Assembly: GCF_018919395.1 (NCBI RefSeq)
Contig: NZ_JAHLME010000002.1
Location: 620,001-684,000 of the forward strand
Length of the DNA stretch: 64,000 nucleotides
DNA from: Geomonas azotofigens
GTDB taxonomy: Bacteria > Desulfobacterota > Desulfuromonadia > Geobacterales > Geobacteraceae
Direction: 5' to 3'
Of this stretch, positions 25,527 through 41,740 are shown in pieces. The notes beneath the pieces are model-generated. The model did not search any database. It was not told where the DNA came from and saw only the letters and a program-made list of their open reading frames with translations. Each line of letters begins with the position of its first letter. Within the stretch, counting starts at the first letter, position 1. The position numbers were made by a program, and so were the translations under genes.

Positions 25527-26694
25527 ACTGCCCCACCAGCCGCTCCAGTTCCTCCGACTGCAGCGCCAAGGTCGTGGCAGCGGCGGCGGTATCATTGACC
25601 CCTCGCGCGGTCTGCTGCACCACGTCGGTGATCTTCTGGATACTGCGGGTGATCTCGTCGGTGGTGGAGGTCTGCTGCTGCGCGGCGGCGGTGATCTGGC
25701 CGATCTGGCTGTTCACCTCGCTGACCTGGGTCAGGATCTCCTCCAGGGCCTGCCCGGAGCGCGCCGAGTACTCAGCCCCCTTGCCCACCTCGGCCACCCC
25801 TTCCTCTATGGCGGCGATCGCCCCGCGGGTCCCCCCCTGGATCGCCTTGATCATCTCCCCGATCTCGCGGGTGGCGCTGGTGGTCCGCTCGGCGAGGGCA
25901 CGGACCTCGTCGGCGACGACGGCGAACCCCCTACCCTGCTCACCGGCCCGGGCGGCCTCTATGGCGGCGTTGAGCGCGAGCAGATTGGTCTGGTCGGCGA
26001 TGTCCTGGATGGTGCCGATGATCTGGTCGATCTGGTCCGAACGCGCGCCCAGTTCCTCCACGGTCGCTGCGGCGCCCCGTACCCTGCTCGCGATCCGCTC
26101 CATGCCCAGCGTGGTCTGGCGGACCACCTCGGCTCCGGAGTCGGCGGTCTGGCTGGCGCGTTTGGAGTTGTCGGCGGCGCTCAGGCAGTTGCGCGCGATG
26201 TCGCCGGAGGTCGCCGCCATCTGTTCGCTGGCAACCGCCACGGCGTTGGTCTGCGCGGCGGCGTCGTCGGTACCGGCCGAGATCCGCTCGGCGTTCTCCT
26301 GCAGCTGGTGGGAGGTGAGGGCCACCTGTTCCGAGTTCTGCTTGATCTGCCGTATGATGCCGCGCATGGTACTCTGCAGCGCGTCGATGGAGCGGATGAT
26401 GGTGCTGATCTCGTTGTTGCGCTTGGCGGAGATGGGCTGGGTCAGATCGCCGTCGATCATGGTCTGCAGAATTCCGATGATGCGCCGCAGCGCGTCGTTC
26501 ACGGACCAGAACAGCAGCGCGCTGAAGAAGGCGCCCAGCACCAGGAACACGGTGGTCGAGACCACCGACAGGGCCAGCGAGAACGACCTTCCAGCCACCA
26601 CGGCGAAGACGATGCAGAAGCTGTAACAGACGCAAAGCAGGATGATTCGGGTGCGGATCCGGAGGTGGAGGTAGAGATCGAGTAGAAAGTTCAT
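25516..26694 (-). CDS. Methyl-accepting chemotaxis protein without periplasmic domain
   Basis: In this 392-residue protein two adjacent TM helices (about 17-38 and 43-63) leave almost no periplasmic loop. HAMP follows (about 65-118), then the cytoplasmic signalling rod with the conserved hairpin [38 protein letters not shown]. It presumably senses an intracellular or membrane cue, or works with another sensor, and acts on CheA/CheW. No che genes are in the window. It overlaps the hybrid kinase tail-to-tail by 11 bp. Confidence 0.9.
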   Translation of the reverse strand: MNFLLDLYLHLRIRTRIILLCVCYSFCIVFAVVAGRSFSLALSVVSTTVFLVLGAFFSALLFWSVNDALRRIIGILQTMIDGDLTQPISAKRNNEISTIIRSIDALQSTMRGIIRQIKQNSEQVALTSHQLQENAERISAGTDDAAAQTNAVAVASEQMAATSGDIARNCLSAADNSKRASQTADSGAEVVRQTTLGMERIASRVRGAAATVEELGARSDQIDQIIGTIQDIADQTNLLALNAAIEAARAGEQGRGFAVVADEVRALAERTTSATREIGEMIKAIQGGTRGAIAAIEEGVAEVGKGAEYSARSGQALEEILTQVSEVNSQIGQITAAAQQQTSTTDEITRSIQKITDVVQQTARGVNDTAAAATTLALQSEELERLVGQFRL

Positions 26695-26974
26695 GACCTG
26701 GTCCCCAGTTGTTCATTTACTTGGGCGGCACCCGCATCGGGTCCCACGCATAATTAACTCTTCGGTGCCACCGGCTGCACCTTTAGCTCTTTATCTCCCG
26801 TTATCTCCACCCCGGCGCCTCGCCATCATCGGGCTAATGAGTACACAACTGAGTAGGTGTTGTAATCCGGTGTATGACAAATCGCGGTAACCCGTCCCGC
26901 GACACGACGGCACCCCCCCCGGAAACCCCTTGGATTTGCGCGGCTCTCATTTAGACTTCGCGTATACACTCCAG

Positions 26975-26991
26975 CTGGCACGGTACCTGCT
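26975..26991 (+). promoter_or_regulatory. Sigma54 promoter of gltBD
   Basis: CTGGCACGGTACCTGCT fits YTGGCACGRNNNTTGCW at every fixed position but one (C for T before TGC), with GG at 26977-26978 and GC at 26989-26990. The predicted start is near 27002, 40 nt before the gltB ATG. An NtrC-type activator is expected. An upstream GGTGC-N8-GCACC (26764-26781) is everted relative to the NtrC consensus, so I do not assign it. No other gene-like feature is seen in 26695-27041. Confidence 0.75.
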
Positions 26992-27041
26992 GATAAGGCA
27001 CTTAACTATCGTCTGAACCACTACCCCGCAAAGGTTGCATC

Positions 27042-31622
<4,581 letters not shown>

Positions 31623-31661
31623 ATAAGCTAAACGACCTGATACTTCAGATAGGATAGAGCT

Positions 31662-33143
<1,482 letters not shown>

Positions 33144-33168
33144 TCTTGATTGCCGCAAACAAAAGTGC

Positions 33169-33200
33169 AAAAGGCACCCGGAAACCCGGGTGCCTTTTTT
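33169..33200 (+). terminator. Rho-independent terminator of gltBD
   Basis: The 13-bp stem AAAAGGCACCCGG / CCGGGTGCCTTTT is followed by further T's. Confidence 0.92.
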
Positions 33201-33301
33201 GTTTGTCCCCGCCCCCCAGGCAGACTTGTTGCTGGAACCAAGGATCAGGCGAAGCTTTGGTGACGCTGCCGTCAGAAATTGCAGCACCACACATTAGAAT
33301 A

Positions 33302-33330
33302 TTGACATAAGCTTGCAATTATTGTAACAA
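33302..33330 (+). promoter_or_regulatory. Promoter with overlapping near-palindrome before the kinase at 33406
   Basis: A perfect -35 TTGACA (33302-33307), a 17-bp spacer and a weak -10 TAACAA (33325-33330) are seen. The spacer and -10 contain TTGCAAT-t-ATTGTAA, palindromic but for one base, so a regulator site on top of the promoter is likely. Confidence 0.45.
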
Positions 33331-33405
33331 GCTCACAACGGACAATTCCCACTCTCACGGACCGCATCGCCGAGAGCGAGTGCTGTCGGTCCAATTTGGA
33401 AGCCC

Positions 33406-35826
33406 ATGGAAAAACTGTTGCAGCTGTGGACGGACAAACTTCATCAGCCGATGGTAAAGCGTGCATCGATACTCCCCGCCCCGTTGCTCGCCGTAGTCAT
33501 ATTTGCTTTGTGGGCGTACGGTCCGGTTCGGTCTTACGAGTGCTTCCGCCTCATGGCCGCAAACACCCTGGTAGGCTATACCCTTTTCAACATCGTCGCC
33601 GCAGCGGTGATCGCGCAAAGCTTTATCAGGCACAAACGACCGAGCATCCTGATGATGGGGTGCGGCGTGGTGATCTGGAGTTGCTCCGGGTTGGTGGCCA
33701 CGCTGGGCGGTTTTAAGCAGCCGCAGAAAACGGTAAGCGTCAACCACATCATAACCGTGCACAACTGCTGCGTCTGGCTCGCCTCTTTTTGCCACCTCGC
33801 CGGGGTCAGCATGTCATTGAACTGGCAGGTGGCTCCCAGACGCCCCGGACTGGTTGTCGCGGTGGCCTACCAGCTCTCGACAGCGACAGCAGCAGCCATT
33901 GCCGTCGCCGCGTTCTCCGGATGGCTGCCTACCTTCTTCACCCCCGGGCATGGCGGCACCCTGGTGCGCCATCTTGTGCTCGCCTCGTCAGTGGTCATGC
34001 TCGCGCTGACCGCGGTCATCATGCTCTACTTGAACCGCCCCGCCTCCCCCTATCTGCACTGGTATCCCAACGCGCTGATTCTCTTAGCTGTCGGCGTGAC
34101 AGCCATCCTGGCGCAAAAAGCCAACGGCAGTTGGATTGGTTGGATCGGACGGGGTGCCCAGTCCTTGGGCGGTCTGTACATGCTCGTTGCGGCGGTGCTG
34201 TCCCTGGAAAAACCCGCGGCAGAAGGGATCCCCCTCTGGCAGGCGCTCAACCAGATGAGAAAGCGGTGGGTCTTCTCCACCGCCTTGGCGGCGATCGCGG
34301 TCTCCCTGGGCGCCGCGGTACGCCTGCTGTTTCTTTCCTTTCTGGGTACTGCCTTTCCTTTCGCCAGCTTCTATCCGGCGGTGTTCATGACGGCTGCCTA
34401 TGGCGGACTATGGCCCGGGTTGGCCGCGACGGGACTGTCGCTGGGCATGGTTTACTGGATGGAGTTGGTGACGGGAGTGCCATTTGACTTCTCGATGATG
34501 CGCACGCCCATCTTCGTCTTCTTTGGCATTAGCGCCGCTTGGGGATGGAAAGGGATTCACGGGCTTCAAAGAAGAGCGATAGTCGCCGAGGCCGATGCAG
34601 CCTACGCTTTGGAGCGTGCCGCCTCGGCCGAGAGGCTTCGCGAGGCCTCTACCAAACTGCAGCAAAGCGAGCAGTCGTTTTCCGTCCTGGTCAACACCGC
34701 GAACGAAGGGGTGTGGATCCTGGATGCCGAGGGGAAGACAAGCTATCTCAACAACCGTCTGGCCGAGATCCTGGGTCGGGGGGCGGACGAGGTCCTCGGC
34801 AGAAATGCCCACGACTTCATCCTTCACGAGGACCTGCTGCTGTTCCGGCACCAGTTGGCCATCCTCAAAAGGGGCGAGGTCTGCACCTGGGATCTGCGCA
34901 TTCCCCGCGACGACGGCGCCGTCACCTGGCTGCAGGCCTCGGCAGCGCCGTTTTTCTCCGACGAAAACGAGGTGAGCGGCTCCTTTCTCATGTGCACCGA
35001 CATATCCCGGCTAAAGGAAACCGAGGAGAAACTGCTGCAATTGAACCTGAACCTGGAGCAGATGGTGTTTGAACGCTCCGCGGAACTGAGACGGCTCAAC
35101 TGCGAACTAGAGAGCTTTTGCTACTCCATCTCCCACGAATTGCGAGCCCCCATCGCCCGGCTGCAGGCGTTCAGCAGCCTGATCCGCGAGGCGGTGGCGG
35201 GTGGGGATCTCGAGGAACTGCCGTACCTGGGCGAGCGGATCGAAGACGGCAGCAAGAAGATGCGCGTGGTGATCGACAGCCTGCTTCTGATCAACCGTCT
35301 GTCCAGAACCGAAATGCAGAAGGAGCCAGTCGACCTGTCACAGATGGCGCGGACCATCGTTGCCGAGTTGGGCGAAGAGGCGCCAGGTCGCAAGGTGCTG
35401 CTGCGGATACAGCCGGAGATGGTTGCCAGTGGCGACCGTTCCATGATGAACATCTGTCTGCGCAACCTGTTCGAAAACGCCTTCAAGTACAGCAGCAAAA
35501 ACGAGTTCGTCTCCATCGAGTTCGGCATCGACCAAGGCTCGGGTGCCTACTTCGTCCGTGACCAGGGTACCGGCTTGGACATGACTTTCTGCCACCGGCT
35601 TTTCGAGCCGTTTTCCAGGCTGCACCAGGAGCAGGAATTCGAGGGGAGTGGCATGGGGCTCAGCATAGTGAAGCGCATCGTGCAAAGGCACGGCGGCAGA
35701 GTCTGGGCCGAAGGACGCCCGGGTGAGGGAGCATGCTTCTTCTTTACCTTGGAGGATACAAGTTGCGGTGGCTGGTATGGATCAACCGGAGGTAATCATG
35801 AACAACCTGTCGCTGTTGCTTGTTGA
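33406..35826 (+). CDS. Integral-membrane sensor histidine kinase with PAS domain
   Basis: In this 806-residue protein residues 20-260 form about seven TM helices of a MASE-like integral sensor I cannot name. A second TM group (about 285-385, SFYPAVFMTAAYGGLWPGLAATGLS) looks like the DUF4118 module of KdpD-type kinases. A coiled coil, PAS (about 420-540), H-box FCYSISHELRAPIARLQAF and ATPase motifs NLFENAFKYSS, DQGTGLD and GSGMGLSIVKRI follow. The gene overlaps the response regulator that follows by 29 nt, so the two are a translationally coupled pair. Confidence 0.85.
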   Translation: MEKLLQLWTDKLHQPMVKRASILPAPLLAVVIFALWAYGPVRSYECFRLMAANTLVGYTLFNIVAAAVIAQSFIRHKRPSILMMGCGVVIWSCSGLVATLGGFKQPQKTVSVNHIITVHNCCVWLASFCHLAGVSMSLNWQVAPRRPGLVVAVAYQLSTATAAAIAVAAFSGWLPTFFTPGHGGTLVRHLVLASSVVMLALTAVIMLYLNRPASPYLHWYPNALILLAVGVTAILAQKANGSWIGWIGRGAQSLGGLYMLVAAVLSLEKPAAEGIPLWQALNQMRKRWVFSTALAAIAVSLGAAVRLLFLSFLGTAFPFASFYPAVFMTAAYGGLWPGLAATGLSLGMVYWMELVTGVPFDFSMMRTPIFVFFGISAAWGWKGIHGLQRRAIVAEADAAYALERAASAERLREASTKLQQSEQSFSVLVNTANEGVWILDAEGKTSYLNNRLAEILGRGADEVLGRNAHDFILHEDLLLFRHQLAILKRGEVCTWDLRIPRDDGAVTWLQASAAPFFSDENEVSGSFLMCTDISRLKETEEKLLQLNLNLEQMVFERSAELRRLNCELESFCYSISHELRAPIARLQAFSSLIREAVAGGDLEELPYLGERIEDGSKKMRVVIDSLLLINRLSRTEMQKEPVDLSQMARTIVAELGEEAPGRKVLLRIQPEMVASGDRSMMNICLRNLFENAFKYSSKNEFVSIEFGIDQGSGAYFVRDQGTGLDMTFCHRLFEPFSRLHQEQEFEGSGMGLSIVKRIVQRHGGRVWAEGRPGEGACFFFTLEDTSCGGWYGSTGGNHEQPVAVAC

Positions 35827-36280
35827 AGACAACCCCGACGACGAATGGCTCGCCTTGAGGACACTGAGAAAGCTGGGGCTCGAGCAGGTGACCGTGGTGC
35901 GCGACGGCTTCGCGGCGGTATCGGTCTTGATACGGCAGGTGCCGGCGCTACGGCCGGACCTGGTCCTGCTTGACATGAAACTTCCGCTCATGGACGGCAT
36001 CGAGGTTTTGCACAAGGTGCGGGAGCAAGCGGCCACGTCGTCGCTGAACGTGGTCCTGCTGACCTCGAGTGAAGATCCGCACGCCCTGGAGACCTGCCGC
36101 AACCTCGGTGTCCTCGCCTGCCTGCAGAAACCCCTGACGGCGGTGGCGCTGTTGCCGATCCTGCAGTCCCTGCCGGTCCAGGGTCCGCAACATCCAGCCG
36201 AAGAACGCCTCCCCTCCCGTGCCGCCGTGCCAGCGGCGGGGTGGACCTCGCCCAACCCCATCCTGCCGCCGGCGGTTTAG
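35798..36280 (+). CDS. Single-domain response regulator (Rcp1/CheY-like)
   Basis: This 160-residue receiver opens LSLLLVEDNPDDEWLALRTLRKLG. The phosphoacceptor is in LVLLDMKLPLMDGIEVL, with Thr in LLTSSEDPHA and Lys in CLQKPLTAVAL. The EDNPDD opening is typical of regulators paired with phytochrome-type and other hybrid kinases. The last 35 residues are Pro/Ala-rich and probably disordered. ATG 35798 was chosen for its GGAGGTAATC; two upstream in-frame ATGs lie inside the kinase gene. There is no DNA-binding domain, so output is by protein interaction. Confidence 0.85.
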   Translation: MNNLSLLLVEDNPDDEWLALRTLRKLGLEQVTVVRDGFAAVSVLIRQVPALRPDLVLLDMKLPLMDGIEVLHKVREQAATSSLNVVLLTSSEDPHALETCRNLGVLACLQKPLTAVALLPILQSLPVQGPQHPAEERLPSRAAVPAAGWTSPNPILPPAV

Positions 36281-36328
36281 CCCTCGATCTCTCCAGAGGC
36301 GGTGCCCCGTCTGCCCCCACGATAATAT

Positions 36329-37762
36329 TCATTTCTGCCCCTGTTCCCGGGGGCACTTTTCCTCTACGTTGAGACAGACCTCGGCGAGGAGTCTGATCCC
36401 CTCGCCGATATCGGCGGCCGTCATGCCGCCAAAGCCGAGCATGAGGCGGGTCGTGTCGGGCGCGCCGCCGGCGCAGGTCGCGCTGAACGGGAACAGGTAG
36501 GTTCCGCAGGCGGCGGCCTCGCTGATGATGGCGCTTTCCCCGCGAGAAGACTCCCGCAACTCCAGGACCATGTGCAATCCCGCGCCGGCCCCGATCACGG
36601 TGGCCCGGGCGCCGAAGTGCTGTTCGATCGCCTTCAGCATGGTGTCGTGCTTTTTCTGGTAGACGATGCGCATGCGCCGGATGTGGCGATCCCAGTGCCC
36701 CTCAGCCATGAATCTTGCCATGGCCTTCTGCTCCAGGAGCGAGACAGTGGGGAAATAGTCGCGGTACAAGGCATGAAAACCAGCCAAAAGGGAGTTCGGC
36801 AGCACCATGTAGGAGAGGCGCAGCGCCGGAGAGAACACCTTGGAGAAGGTCCCGAGGTAGATGATGTCCGCGTCGGGACGTAACCCCTGCAAGGACGGGA
36901 TCGGTTTGCCGTGGTAGCGCAGTTCGCTGTCGTAATCGTCCTCGATGATGACGTTGCCGCCGGATTGCGCCCACTCGATCAGGTTCAACCGGTTGGCGAT
37001 GGGCATCACCTGCCCCAGCGGCATCTGGTGAGACGGGGTGACGTAGGCGATGCCGCTGCGGCTGGCGCGCAGCGCCTCCAGGTCCATCCCCCCCGGTCCG
37101 ACCTCCACCGGGACGACCTCGAAGCCGTTGTTTTGGAACACGGCTCGCGACAAATGGTATCCGGGATTCTCGACCGCGAGGGTGGAGTGCCCCTCTCGCA
37201 GCAGGTGCGCCACCAGGTCGAGGCTCTGCTGCAGCCCGGCGCAGACGAAGATACGTTCGGGGTCGCACATTACCCCGCGGGAGCGTTCCAGGTACCGTTG
37301 GATGTTGCAGCGTAACTCCCCGTCCCCTTGGAAGCCGCCGTAGTGGGAAAGCTCCGCCGGGCTCTCGCGCAGCGTCTCCAGAAGACAACTGCGCCACTGG
37401 GCCAGCGGAAAACCGGCGGGGTCGAGCCGTGCGGGATGGAAGTCGAACCTGAATATCGGTTCCGAGGCGGAAGGACGGTGCGGCTTGCGCGCTGCTGTGA
37501 GTCGCGACACGGGCGCCACGGGCTGATCGATGGCGGACACGAAGTATCCGCTGCGTTGCCGGCTGTAGATGTAGCCTTCGGCGAACAGTTCCTGGTACGC
37601 CCCCTCGACCGTGTTCCGACTGGTTTCAAGCTCCGTCGCCAGATCCCGGACCGACGGGAGCTTGGCATGGGCAGGGAGCTTTCCTGACAGCACCTGTTCC
37701 CTGATCTGGTTGTAGAGTTGCCGGTAGAGAGGAGCTTTGTCGTTGGCATTGAGGATAAACAT
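36329..37762 (-). CDS. MocR-type GntR/aminotransferase transcriptional regulator
   Basis: In this 477-residue protein an N-terminal GntR winged helix (residues about 10-75: PLYRQLYNQIREQVLSGKL, LPSVRDLATELETSRNTVEGAYQEL) is fused to a fold-type I aminotransferase-like domain (about 115-465). PLP-pocket motifs are EDDYDSELRY and the Schiff-base lysine region YLGTFSKVFSPALRLSYMVLP. PdxR-like members use PLP to control vitamin B6 genes; others control amino-acid genes. It is divergent from a pyridoxamine-oxidase-fold gene only 53 bp away, the likely target. Confidence 0.9.
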   Translation of the reverse strand: MFILNANDKAPLYRQLYNQIREQVLSGKLPAHAKLPSVRDLATELETSRNTVEGAYQELFAEGYIYSRQRSGYFVSAIDQPVAPVSRLTAARKPHRPSASEPIFRFDFHPARLDPAGFPLAQWRSCLLETLRESPAELSHYGGFQGDGELRCNIQRYLERSRGVMCDPERIFVCAGLQQSLDLVAHLLREGHSTLAVENPGYHLSRAVFQNNGFEVVPVEVGPGGMDLEALRASRSGIAYVTPSHQMPLGQVMPIANRLNLIEWAQSGGNVIIEDDYDSELRYHGKPIPSLQGLRPDADIIYLGTFSKVFSPALRLSYMVLPNSLLAGFHALYRDYFPTVSLLEQKAMARFMAEGHWDRHIRRMRIVYQKKHDTMLKAIEQHFGARATVIGAGAGLHMVLELRESSRGESAIISEAAACGTYLFPFSATCAGGAPDTTRLMLGFGGMTAADIGEGIRLLAEVCLNVEEKCPREQGQK

Positions 37763-37815
37763 GAACCCGTCCAGTCACACATTGGCTGTGCACGATCAAC
37801 AACAGGAGGTAAGAA

Positions 37816-38187
37816 ATGATACCCGAGAAGCTGCTTGAAATTCTGAAACAGGATGGCGTAGTCGCCATCGCCACCTTGGGGGAAGACGGACCGCACCTGG
37901 TCAACACCTGGAACAGCTACATCCGCATCTCGGACGAGGGGCGTATCCTCATTCCCGCCGGGTACATGAACCGCACCGAGGCCAACGTCGCCTTCAACCC
38001 CGAAGTCCTGATCACGGCGGGGAGCAGCAAGGTGCAGGGACTGCACGGACCCGGCGCAGGTTTCCTCATCAAGGGGAAAGCCGCATTTATAACGTCCGGA
38101 CCCGACTTCGATCAACTAAAATCGAAGTTCAGCTGGCTGCGCGCCACCCTGGCAGTCACCCCCGACGCGGTAACCCAAACCTGGTAA
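37816..38187 (+). CDS. Pyridoxamine 5'-phosphate oxidase-fold flavoprotein
   Basis: This 123-residue split-barrel FMN-binding protein contains LLEILKQDGVVAIATLGEDGPHLVNTWNSYIRI and LIPAGYMNRTEANVAFNPEVLITAGSSKVQG. It is shorter than true PdxH (about 200 residues) and lacks the C-terminal PLP-oxidase block, so it may reduce or bind another substrate. AGGAGGTAAGAA precedes the ATG. The divergent MocR regulator suggests control by PLP or an amino acid. Confidence 0.8.
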   Translation: MIPEKLLEILKQDGVVAIATLGEDGPHLVNTWNSYIRISDEGRILIPAGYMNRTEANVAFNPEVLITAGSSKVQGLHGPGAGFLIKGKAAFITSGPDFDQLKSKFSWLRATLAVTPDAVTQTW

Positions 38188-38365
38188 GCTGCGGCACAGT
38201 TGCACGCGATCGAGATTGGACACATCCCGACAGAAAGCACGAAAGACCGCATGCACCAAGGACACGACGAAGTGAATACGCGGTCCCTGCAGGACTTGAA
38301 CAAGAGGCAGGGGCCGTAATTCACAGCAGACGCAGGCAAAGTCATTCACCGGGTCCACAGCAGCG

Positions 38366-38461
38366 ATGAATATGGCCCTAGTCCTGATCCTCGCGATGAT
38401 CGCCGCCGGGATCTGCAGTATCGTGTGGAACCTGCAGGCGATCACTAGCGGGCCGAAATAG
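38366..38461 (+). CDS. Possible 31-residue membrane peptide
   Basis: ATG at 38366 opens a short frame, MNMALVLILAMIAAGICSIV then WNLQAITSGPK. It is hydrophobic enough for one TM helix with a short polar tail. No Shine-Dalgarno is visible, so support is only the amino-acid character. Elsewhere in 38188-38644 I see no gene; the interval carries the katG upstream sites. Confidence 0.25.
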   Translation: MNMALVLILAMIAAGICSIVWNLQAITSGPK

Positions 38462-40834
<2,373 letters not shown>

Positions 40835-40898
40835 TGCACCGGCGACGGCACCCTCGTGTTCACCCGAGCCGGTGGTCATGAAAAATTGCGCTCCAAGC

Positions 40899-40936
40899 GA
40901 AACGGTTCAGGAATCCCCTGAACCGTTTCCTTTTTT
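40899..40936 (+). terminator. Rho-independent terminator of katG
   Basis: The 13-bp stem GAAACGGTTCAGG / CCTGAACCGTTTC has a 5-nt loop and is followed by C and six T's. Confidence 0.95.
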
Positions 40937-41034
40937 AGCCTGCAAGGAGTCATCCCTTCCAGGGCAAGGTCTATGACTGAGGCAGGGGCATTTCGAGGGG
41001 CCGTTTTCCCTCTCATACGACACAATGTTTGTTC

Positions 41035-41064
41035 TTCCCATCCATCCTGCGCCCCTTCTATAAT
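41035..41064 (+). promoter_or_regulatory. Promoter of the fasciclin gene
   Basis: A perfect -10 TATAAT (41059-41064) lies 18 bp from a weak -35 TTCCCA (41035-41040). The predicted leader is about 80 nt. Confidence 0.5.
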
Positions 41065-41110
41065 TAAGGCAGTCCCGACAGCACAGCGACCTTATGTAAA
41101 AGTGCTACCC

Positions 41111-41136
41111 ACCGGACCATGATCACATGGGCCGGT
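41111..41136. repeat. Inverted repeat in the fasciclin leader
   Basis: ACCGGACCATG and CATGGGCCGGT pair at ten of eleven positions around ATCA. It ends 6 bp before the GGAGGGAGG RBS, so as RNA it would form a hairpin next to the ribosome site; as DNA it could be an operator. Confidence 0.5.
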
Positions 41137-41153
41137 TGTGAAGGAGGGAGGAC

Positions 41154-41579
41154 ATGAAAGACATCATCGACACACTGAAGACGGACGGTTCCTTTCAGAC
41201 CCTGCTCTCGCTGCTGGAGAGCGCCGGGCTGACTGAGAGGCTGCACGGCGCTGGAGCCTTTACCCTGTTCGCTCCCAATGACGAGGCATTCACGCGCGTG
41301 AAGGTGGAAGTGATCGCGGCCGACAAGGATAAACTGGCCTCACTCCTCGCCTATCACGTCGTCAAGGGGGCGCACAACTCCGCGCAGATCGCTGAGAACG
41401 ATCACCTTTTAACTGAGAGTGGCAAATCGCTCAGTGTCCGTACCCAAGGGGGGCGCCTTGTGATCGACAACGCTCAGTATGTGCGGACCGACATAACCTG
41501 CGGCAACGGTTTGATCCAGGTCATCGACAACGTCTTCCTGCCCGAGTTTTCCGGCTGGTACTGCGGCGGCTGCTGCTGA
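41154..41579 (+). CDS. Single fasciclin (FAS1)-domain protein
   Basis: This 141-residue protein has the two FAS1 blocks FTLFAPNDEAFTRV (H1) and GLIQVIDNVFLP (H2). Unlike most bacterial FAS1 proteins it has no signal peptide, and it ends in an unusual cysteine-rich tail, GWYCGGCC, after the domain. FAS1 domains mediate adhesion or polymer binding; a cytoplasmic member of this kind has no known role. The tail could bind metal or form a lipid or disulfide link (speculative). Its RBS is very strong, suggesting high expression. Confidence 0.85.
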   Translation: MKDIIDTLKTDGSFQTLLSLLESAGLTERLHGAGAFTLFAPNDEAFTRVKVEVIAADKDKLASLLAYHVVKGAHNSAQIAENDHLLTESGKSLSVRTQGGRLVIDNAQYVRTDITCGNGLIQVIDNVFLPEFSGWYCGGCC

Positions 41580-41740
41580 CACTTGGTTTTCGTCCTCGTT
41601 GATTTCCTCTTGCTAACGCTTGTGCGATGGTAGTACGCTCAAGTGCGCCCACAGGTCTGTCAATTCATGTTCAGGCGGGAGTGCAGAGGTGTCTCAGATA
41701 GCCTTTACTCCACATTCCCTTTGATTTCGTACGGCACTGC

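Noticed and set aside
26764-26781. GGTGC-N8-GCACC as an NtrC enhancer for gltBD
   Set aside because: The arms are in the opposite order to the NtrC consensus (GCAC...GTGC), so I do not assign it.
38250-38318. 22-codon frame (MHQGHDEVNTRSLQD...)
   Set aside because: No ribosome binding site, no recognisable domain.
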